Source of the DNA: Palsa-504 sp963744005
Lineage (GTDB): Bacteria > Actinomycetota > Actinomycetes > Streptosporangiales > Streptosporangiaceae
NCBI GenBank assembly: GCA_963744005.1
Contig: CAVURU010000003.1
Coordinates: forward strand, 434,001 to 498,000
Direction: 5' to 3'
Length of the DNA: 64,000 nt
In this document: positions 59,009 through 64,000 of the stretch, in pieces
Layout: each line of letters starts with the position of its first letter
Position numbering within the stretch: the stretch's first letter is position 1
Made by a program: the position numbers and the translations under genes
Notes under the pieces: generated by a model
Told to the model about the DNA's origin: nothing
What the model saw: only the letters and a program-made list of their open reading frames with translations
Databases searched by the model: none

Positions 59009-60142
59009 TCAGCCCCAGACGTCGCGGGCGACGTCGGCTACCAGGCGGAGCTTGGCCACCTGCTCCTGCTGGGTCAGCGCGTTGCCCTCCACGGTGGAGG
59101 AGAAGCCGCACTGCCCAGACAGGCACAGCTGCTCCAGCGGGACGTAGCGGGCCGCCTCGTCGATCCGGCGCTTGAGGCCGTCGGCCGATTCCAGTTCCGG
59201 GCGCTTGGTGGTGACCAGGCCGAGCACCACCATCTTGCCCGGCGGAACGAACCGCAGCGGCGCGAAGCCGCCGGAGCGCTCGTCGTCGAATTCCAGGAAG
59301 AACCCGTCCACGTCCAGCTGGGAGAACAGCGCCTCGGCCACGAAGTCATAGCCGCCCGAGGCGGCCCAGCTCGACCGGTAGTTGCCGCGGCACATGTGGG
59401 TGGTGACGGCCATCCCGTCCGGCCTGCCCCGCACGGCCGCGTTGATCTGGGTGATGTAGCGCAGGTGCAGGTGCTCGGCGTCCTCGCCGCGCGCGGCGAT
59501 CTCGGCCCGCTGGGCCGGGTCGTTGAGGTAGGCCAGGCTGGTGTCGTCGAACTGCAGGTAGGTGCAGCCCAGCTCGCCCAGCCGCCGCACCTCCTCGGCG
59601 TACGCGCCGGCCAGGTCGGACCAGAACTGCTCCGGGTCCGGGTACACGGCCGGGTCCATCGCGGCGGGACCGCCGCGGTAGTGCACCATGTTGGGCGACG
59701 GGATGGTCAGCTTGGGCACGGCCGTCCGGACATGGTCCCGCAGGAAGGCGAAGTCCTCGCCGAAGATCGTGTGGTCCAGGTGCACCCGGCTGCCCACGTG
59801 CAGCGCGGCCGGGGTCCATTCGATGGTGCCGCCCGGGTTGGTGAACCGGACCGACAGCTGGCCGGGGGCGGCGGAGATGCCGCCGAGGGCATAGATGAAG
59901 TCCATGTGCCAGGTGGCCCGGCGGAACTCCCCGTCGGTGGCCGACTGCAGGCCGACGTCCTCCTGCATCCGGATCGCCGTGACGATCTCCTCGTCCTCGG
60001 TCTCGCGCAGCTGCGCGGCGGTAATCCGGCCGGCCGCGAAGTCATCGCGGGCCTGGTGCAGCCGCGGCGGGCGCAGCAGGCTGCCGACGTGGTCGGCGCG
60101 GAACGGCGGGCGGGTCCGGCCGGGCGCGGTCGGGGTGCTCAT
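59009..60142 (-). CDS. MetE-like cobalamin-independent methyltransferase
   Basis: A 377-residue TIM barrel of the MetE C-terminal type (YxjG/YxjH-like). FRADHVGSLLRPPRLHQAR is the family N-terminus, CTYLQFDDTSLAYL the metal/substrate strand, THMCRGNYRSSW a zinc-ligand region (His and Cys), and CLSGQCGFSS the second cysteine region. It lacks the folate-binding N-terminal half of MetE, so the methyl donor is uncertain. It is the last gene of a PadR-HAD-MetE run with four-base overlaps. Confidence 0.88.
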   Translation of the reverse strand: MSTPTAPGRTRPPFRADHVGSLLRPPRLHQARDDFAAGRITAAQLRETEDEEIVTAIRMQEDVGLQSATDGEFRRATWHMDFIYALGGISAAPGQLSVRFTNPGGTIEWTPAALHVGSRVHLDHTIFGEDFAFLRDHVRTAVPKLTIPSPNMVHYRGGPAAMDPAVYPDPEQFWSDLAGAYAEEVRRLGELGCTYLQFDDTSLAYLNDPAQRAEIAARGEDAEHLHLRYITQINAAVRGRPDGMAVTTHMCRGNYRSSWAASGGYDFVAEALFSQLDVDGFFLEFDDERSGGFAPLRFVPPGKMVVLGLVTTKRPELESADGLKRRIDEAARYVPLEQLCLSGQCGFSSTVEGNALTQQEQVAKLRLVADVARDVWG

Positions 60143-60888
60143 CGGTCCTCCCCCTGCAGCTGGCGGGCCAGGTCGGTGATCGAGGCGGTGACGGCGTCCC
60201 AGTCGCCCGGGGCGGCCGCGTCGGCGCCGCGGCCGGGGCCGTGCTCATCCGGGCGCGCGATGAACGCGGTGGCCAGCCCGCAGCCCCGGGCGGCGGCCAG
60301 GTCGCCGCTGTGCGCGGCGGCCAGCATCACCTCGCCCGGGTCCAGGCCGAGCATGGCCGGCGGCGACAGGTAGGCCTGCGGGCTGGGTTTGTAGGCGCGG
60401 CTGACGTCCGAGCCGAGGATCAGGTCCCACGGCAGCCCGCCTGCCTTGGCCATGTGCAGCAGCAGGGCGGTGTGCCCGTTCGACAGCGGCCCGACGATGA
60501 AATCACGCCTGAGCTGGCTGAGCCCGGCCACGCTGTCCGGCCAGGGCGGGAGGTAGTGCCAGGCCAGGTTGAGGGCGTCCAGGTCGGCCGGGGCGAAGGC
60601 GGCGGGATCCAGGCCATGGGCGCGCAGCACCAGGTCCAGGTTCTCCCGGTGCAGGGTGTCCAACCAGACGTAGGGGCGCTGGCCGGACCGCACCTGCTCC
60701 ATGGACGGCCCGTACTGCGCCCGCCACGCGTCGGCGAACTCCGCCGGGTCCAGGGCCAGGCCGTACCGGGTCGCGAAGCCGCCCACGGCGGCCGAGACCC
60801 CGGAGCGCCAGTCGACCACCGTGCCGAACGTGTCGAACAGGACGGCCCGGACCGCCCGCCCGGTCGACGGGGACGTGTAACCGGTCAT
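60139..60888 (-). CDS. HAD hydrolase, haloacid dehalogenase type II-like
   Basis: A 249-residue HAD enzyme: VLFDTFGTVVDWRSG holds the nucleophilic Asp, GPLSNGHTALLLHMAKAGGLPWD the Ser-Asn pair of motif II, AYKPSPQAY the lysine and AAAHSGDLAAARGCGLATAFI the last motif with Ser/Asp. The L-2-haloacid dehalogenase subfamily has the same helical cap. It overlaps both neighbours by four bases, between the PadR regulator and the MetE-like enzyme. Whether it removes halide or phosphate cannot be told. Confidence 0.88.
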   Translation of the reverse strand: MTGYTSPSTGRAVRAVLFDTFGTVVDWRSGVSAAVGGFATRYGLALDPAEFADAWRAQYGPSMEQVRSGQRPYVWLDTLHRENLDLVLRAHGLDPAAFAPADLDALNLAWHYLPPWPDSVAGLSQLRRDFIVGPLSNGHTALLLHMAKAGGLPWDLILGSDVSRAYKPSPQAYLSPPAMLGLDPGEVMLAAAHSGDLAAARGCGLATAFIARPDEHGPGRGADAAAPGDWDAVTASITDLARQLQGEDR

Positions 60889-61451
60889 GCCTGGCCCTCC
60901 GGTTCCGCGGTGCCTGCGATGTCGTCGAGGAAGCCGAGCGCGGCCGCGGCGGTGGCGCGGCGCCAGGCCAGCAGGATCGCGTCGAAGCCGTCCGGCCTGG
61001 CGCCCGCCTCCCGGCCCGTCAGATCCTGGGTGGCCCGGTCCTGGGTGGCCAGCGCTATCGGCTCCAGGGCGGCACGCTGGCGGCGGATCAGCTCGCCTGG
61101 ATCACGGCCGGCCCGGTGCAGCAGGGCGAGCTTGATCAGCAGCTGGGAGCGGATGTCCCGGACGTGCTCCACCGGCGTGCCCAGCCACCGCTCGGCCTCC
61201 TGGCGGCCCTTCTCGGTCACCGTGTAGATGGTCCGCTGCGGGCCCTGGCCGGCCTCCACCGAGACGGGCGTGATCAGGCCGGCCTCGACGAGCCGTCCGA
61301 TCGACCGGTACACGACCGGCCGGGGAACGCGCCAGATCCGGCCGAGCTCGCCGTGCTCCGCGGTGAGCTGCGAGACGGCGAAGCCGTGCGCGGGGCGCTG
61401 GCTGAGCAGCACCAGCACTGTCCACTCCGACAGCGCTATCGGGACCCCCAT
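60885..61451 (-). CDS. PadR family transcriptional regulator, long form
   Basis: A 188-residue PadR subfamily-1 regulator. The winged helix is LVLLSQRPAHGFAVSQLTAEHGELGRIWRVPRPVVYRSIGRLVEAGLI, and the long C-terminal domain (EAERWLGTPVEHVRDIRSQLLIKLALLHRAG) forms the dimerisation helices. It is first in the run with the HAD and MetE-like genes and probably represses it. The ATG is at 61451, 10 bases before the HxlR stop. Confidence 0.9.
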   Translation of the reverse strand: MGVPIALSEWTVLVLLSQRPAHGFAVSQLTAEHGELGRIWRVPRPVVYRSIGRLVEAGLITPVSVEAGQGPQRTIYTVTEKGRQEAERWLGTPVEHVRDIRSQLLIKLALLHRAGRDPGELIRRQRAALEPIALATQDRATQDLTGREAGARPDGFDAILLAWRRATAAAALGFLDDIAGTAEPEGQA

Positions 61452-61461
61452 GAACCTGAGA

Positions 61462-61953
61462 CTAGCGCCCTCGCGGGGATAGGACGGTCCGGTCGAAATC
61501 GCCCGGCGAGGCCCCGGGGCCCGGGACCGCGGTCACCGACCGCGCGTCGAGCGGCTCGCCGCAGTGCGAGCAGGCCGGCACGGCCGTCACCAGCTGCCCG
61601 CAGCCGGCGTGCCGGACCTCGACCGGCGGCCCGTCCGGGGCCGCCCAGCGGTCACCCCACTGGCGCATGGCCGTGATCACGTGCCACAGGTCGCGGCCCT
61701 TGGCCGTGAGCCGGTACTCCGCGCGGGGCGGGTGGTCGGAGTAGGGCACCCGGCTGAGGATCCCGCCGTCGGCCAGGTGCCCCAGCCGCTGGGTCAGGAT
61801 GTTGCGGGAGATGCCCAGCCGCACCTGGAAGTCGTCGAAGCGGGTGACGCCGAGGAAGGCGTCCCTGATGATGAGCAGGCTCCACCAGTCGCCCACCACC
61901 TCCAGGCACTGGGCCACCGAGCACGTCATGTCCTCGAAGCTGGTCCGTTTCAC
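61462..61953 (-). CDS. HxlR family transcriptional regulator
   Basis: A 163-residue winged-helix regulator. CSVAQCLEVVGDWWSLLIIRDAFLGVTRFDDFQVRLGISRNILTQRLGHLADGGIL is the HxlR signature, and a C-terminal extension has CGQLV...CSHCGEPLDARSV, a zinc-knuckle-like cysteine cluster. HxlR proteins often sense quinones or aldehydes. GTG 61953 is used because the conserved sequence begins there; the frame is open upstream. It is divergent from two hotdog thioesterase genes and likely controls them from the 48-base gap. Confidence 0.88.
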   Translation of the reverse strand: MKRTSFEDMTCSVAQCLEVVGDWWSLLIIRDAFLGVTRFDDFQVRLGISRNILTQRLGHLADGGILSRVPYSDHPPRAEYRLTAKGRDLWHVITAMRQWGDRWAAPDGPPVEVRHAGCGQLVTAVPACSHCGEPLDARSVTAVPGPGASPGDFDRTVLSPRGR

Positions 61954-62001
61954 GTGCCCAGCATAGATGGTTGCGTCATAGAACTCACTACTCCTACAGT
62001 G

Positions 62002-62547
62002 ATGGTCATGACAGAGCCTGCGCGCAGACGAGAGGTCAGCTGGGAAGACCCGATGACCGGGGCGGCGCTGGCCCGCGGCCTGTCCGGCCTGGAGTACCTG
62101 CGGTCGATGGCGGACGGGCGGGCCCCGCTGCCGCCCATCGCGGCCCTGCTCGGGATGGGCATCACTGAGATCGAGCCGGGGCGGGTGACGTTCTCGCTGG
62201 CGGTCGGCGAGTACCTGTACAACCCGATCGGGTCCGTGCACGGCGGCGTCTTCTGCACCCTGCTGGACTCCGCGATGGGCTGCGCGGTCCACTCCACCCT
62301 GGACCGCGGCCAGGCCTACACCACGCTGGAGCTGAAGGTGAACCTGGTCAAGGCGCTGACCGTGGCCACCCCCGGGGTGCTGGCCGCCGGCGAGGTGGTG
62401 AGCGCGGGCAGCCGGGTCGTCACCGCGTCCGGCCGGCTCACCTCGCCCGACGGCACCCTGTACGCGCACGCCACCACGACCTGCCTGGTCTTCGAGCCAC
62501 GCGGCTCGCAGCCCGGCCCGAGCGCCGGGGCCGGCCGTGAGCGCTGA
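62002..62547 (+). CDS. PaaI-type hotdog thioesterase
   Basis: A 181-residue hotdog-fold protein. NPIGSVHGGVFCTLLDSAMGCAVHSTL is the PaaI-family central helix with the HGG motif; EAVSAGSRVVTASGRLTSPDGTLYAHATTTCL-type strands follow. PaaI-type enzymes hydrolyse acyl-CoAs, often phenylacetyl or hydroxy-aromatic CoA. It overlaps the next gene by 11 bases, and both are divergent from HxlR. ATG 62002 and ATG 62008 are both possible starts. Confidence 0.88.
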   Translation: MVMTEPARRREVSWEDPMTGAALARGLSGLEYLRSMADGRAPLPPIAALLGMGITEIEPGRVTFSLAVGEYLYNPIGSVHGGVFCTLLDSAMGCAVHSTLDRGQAYTTLELKVNLVKALTVATPGVLAAGEVVSAGSRVVTASGRLTSPDGTLYAHATTTCLVFEPRGSQPGPSAGAGRER

Positions 62548-63001
62548 CGCCGGCTCAGCTGACCCCGGCCCAGGGGCCCGGCCCTCGGCCCGGCCCAGCC
62601 TGCAGGCCGCCAGCCTGGCCTCCTCGGGTGCCTTCATGCGCGCGGTCGGCCTGGTGCCGGATGAGATCACCGCGACCCGGGTCGCCGGCCACCTGGACCT
62701 CGGCCCGGACCACCACACCCCGTGGGGCATCGTGCACGGCGGCGTCTACACCACGGTGGTGGAGAGCGCGGCCAGCCTCGGGGCCAGCGCCGCGGTGCAC
62801 GACCGGGGCCAGGTCGCCGTCGGCCTGACCAACACGACGCACTTCCTGCGCTCGGTCACCGAAGGCCGGGTGAGCGTCGAAGCTACCGCCCTGAGCCAGG
62901 GCCGCACCCAGCAGCTGTGGCGGGTCGACGTCACCGACGCCTCCGGCCGCCTCCTGGCGCACGGCGAGGTCAGGCTGCAGAACGTGGCCGGCCAGCCGTA
63001 A
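62537..63001 (+). CDS. PaaI-type hotdog thioesterase, second copy
   Basis: A 154-residue second hotdog protein, starting at GTG inside the end of the first. The motif is DHHTPWGIVHGGVYTTVVESAASLGASAAV, followed by LTNTTHFLRSVTEGRVSVEATALSQGRTQQLWRVDVTDASGRLLAHGEV. Active-site Glu in VESAA matches the AB clade. The two genes may form a heteromeric enzyme or act on different acyl-CoAs. Confidence 0.87.
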   Translation: MSADAGSADPGPGARPSARPSLQAASLASSGAFMRAVGLVPDEITATRVAGHLDLGPDHHTPWGIVHGGVYTTVVESAASLGASAAVHDRGQVAVGLTNTTHFLRSVTEGRVSVEATALSQGRTQQLWRVDVTDASGRLLAHGEVRLQNVAGQP

Positions 63002-63038
63002 CGCCGTCCGCCGCCGGGCCGTCAGCCGCCGGCCGAGG

Positions 63039-63809
63039 TCACGTCAGCATGCCCCGGCGCAGGTCGCGGCGCACGGCCCGGCCCAGGTGCCTGGTCTCGC
63101 GGCTGTTGAAGAACGCCCCGGCCGCGGCCCCGGTCAGCAGCGGGCCCAGCGCGATGGCGCTGCGCCCGGCCCGGGCCGCCAGCCGCCGGCGCAGCTGCCG
63201 GGTCAGCGGGGACCCGGCCGCCAGGGCCAGCCCGCCGGGGATCATGTACACGCCGCGGCGGTGCGCCCACGCGGCCAGGTAGGCCCCCATCCGCTCCGGC
63301 CCGCGGCCCGGCGCCGGGGCGCCGTAGCACTCGTGCAGCTCGGCGATGAGCTTGATCTCGATGCCCACCACGATCAGCGTCTCGGCCGCGACCTCGGCCG
63401 GGAAGGCGGGCACTATGGGCAGCACGGACCAGGCGCCGACCGCGCCGCCCGCCGCAGCCGAGGCACGGGAGGCCCCGGTGATGAGCGCGTCGGCGATCTC
63501 GTCCGCGGACCGGCCCGGGAACTGCCGCCGCAGCGCGGCCTGGTCCCGCACCCGCAGCCGCGGGGCCATCGCCATCACCTGCCCGGTCAGCCAGCCCGTG
63601 CCCGAGCCGGCCCCGTGCCGCAGGGCGGTGATCCTGCGCTGCGCGGCACGGGTGCCGCGCCCCGCCGCCCGCGCGCTGGAACTCGCCGCCCGGGCGAACG
63701 CGGCCGCGATCCGCCGCCGGTCCTGGGCGTGCTCGGCTTCGGTCACGTCGGCGGCGGCCTGCGCGGCCTGCGCCGCGAGGTCGTCGGGCCCGGTTTCCGG
63801 TTCAGCCAT
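63039..63809 (-). CDS. EcsC-like family protein
   Basis: A 256-residue protein with an Ala/Arg-rich helical N-terminus and a central region of hydrophobic segments (GASRASAAAGGAVGAWSVLPIVPAFPAEVAAETLIVVGIEIKLIAELHECYG) typical of EcsC-like proteins, then ARAGRSAIALGPLLTGAAAGAFFNSRETRHLGRAV. The NSRETRxLG ending is conserved in actinobacterial members. The role is unknown; Bacillus EcsC accompanies an ABC transporter, but no such genes are adjacent here. Confidence 0.7.
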   Translation of the reverse strand: MAEPETGPDDLAAQAAQAAADVTEAEHAQDRRRIAAAFARAASSSARAAGRGTRAAQRRITALRHGAGSGTGWLTGQVMAMAPRLRVRDQAALRRQFPGRSADEIADALITGASRASAAAGGAVGAWSVLPIVPAFPAEVAAETLIVVGIEIKLIAELHECYGAPAPGRGPERMGAYLAAWAHRRGVYMIPGGLALAAGSPLTRQLRRRLAARAGRSAIALGPLLTGAAAGAFFNSRETRHLGRAVRRDLRRGMLT

Positions 63810-63848
63810 GCGCTGAACCTACCCGCCGAAACCGGCGGCCCACCTGTT

Positions 63849-64000
63849 TCAGTTCGGGCTGTACGGCGAGTACCTCAGGTCCGGGGCGGGCCGCGACGTG
63901 GTGGCCTGCAGCATGGCCACCTCCCGGGACAGCAGGGCCCGCTCAGCGGCCAGCCGCCGGATGGTGCCCGGCTCGGCCAGCAGCGCCTGGTGCTCCGGCA
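63849..64000 (-). CDS. C-terminal fragment of an unidentified protein
   Basis: The last 50 codons of a gene that enters from beyond the window, ending at a stop at 63849-63851. The visible part is a charged helix (TIRRLAAERALLSREVAMLQA) and a Pro/Tyr tail (RYSPYSPN). Coiled-coil character is plausible. Nothing identifies the family. Confidence 0.5.
   Translation of the reverse strand, partial: PEHQALLAEPGTIRRLAAERALLSREVAMLQATTSRPAPDLRYSPYSPN

Overview
The window is chromosomal DNA from a very high-GC Gram-positive bacterium, almost certainly an actinomycete. The lineage markers are a HelD-type RNA polymerase remodeller of the long actinobacterial form, a mycothiol-dependent nitroreductase homologue (Rv2466c family), an F420/LLM-type oxidoreductase, two ECF sigma factors with SnoaL-like C-terminal domains, a GAF-ANTAR regulator and chaplin-like secreted repeats. 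Order or genus cannot be fixed from this sequence; a Streptosporangiales-like soil actinomycete is a guess. No rRNA, tRNA, IS element, prophage or CRISPR array was recognised.

Layout. 1-9.2 kb: the end of a UvrA-like ATPase, an eroded MFS gene, a berberine-bridge-type FAD oxidase, a VOC protein, an ArsR-SRPBCC pair and a PadR-membrane protein-signal peptidase I run, each behind an AT-rich palindromic operator, then a dehalogenase-like hydrolase, a quinone reductase, an EthD remnant and an ECF sigma factor. 9.2-14.5 kb: a hydrolase, two tandem secreted fascin-like beta-trefoil proteins separated by strong hairpins, and HelD. 14.5-27.5 kb: small metabolic and regulatory genes (RidA, a second ECF sigma factor, an HTH_42/AlkZ-like protein, a proline iminopeptidase-like hydrolase, the Rv2466c homologue, an MFS pump under MerR control, Lrp-EamA, TetR-hydrolase). 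27.5-31.1 kb: an ABC exporter with a two-component system. 31.3-38.9 kb: a GH13 enzyme, then two AIM24-family proteins and an SPFH protein, all carrying zinc ribbons, plus a HAD phosphatase, a diacylglycerol-kinase-like protein and a nucleotidyltransferase. 39-42 kb: two long low-complexity surface proteins. 42-48.5 kb: LLM oxidoreductase, IlvD/Edd dehydratase, isopentenyl-diphosphate isomerase, a conserved protein of unknown function and a second quinone reductase. 48.7-56.8 kb: a phosphonate-utilisation island. 56.9-64 kb: tyrosine phosphatase, STAS and GAF-ANTAR proteins, a MetE-like operon, HxlR with two hotdog thioesterases, and an EcsC-like protein.

The most coherent system is the phosphonate island: a HutC-type GntR regulator, a PhnZ-like HD oxygenase, a Fe(II)/2-oxoglutarate oxygenase that has lost its iron-binding core, a TIGR03364-type FAD amine oxidase, a TIGR03351-type phosphonatase-like hydrolase and a complete ABC importer. 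A near-identical 14-bp box precedes both the enzyme genes and the importer. The most unusual protein is a chaplin-like secreted protein with a Gly-Thr-Gly-Gln tract and seven cysteine-free beta repeats.

A caution on the sequence itself: at least nine otherwise intact genes are broken by one-base indels, nearly all at runs of G or C. That pattern fits sequencing error better than decay. Four other genes (MFS, EthD, methyltransferase, dioxygenase) have lost internal segments and look like real pseudogenes or assembly collapses.
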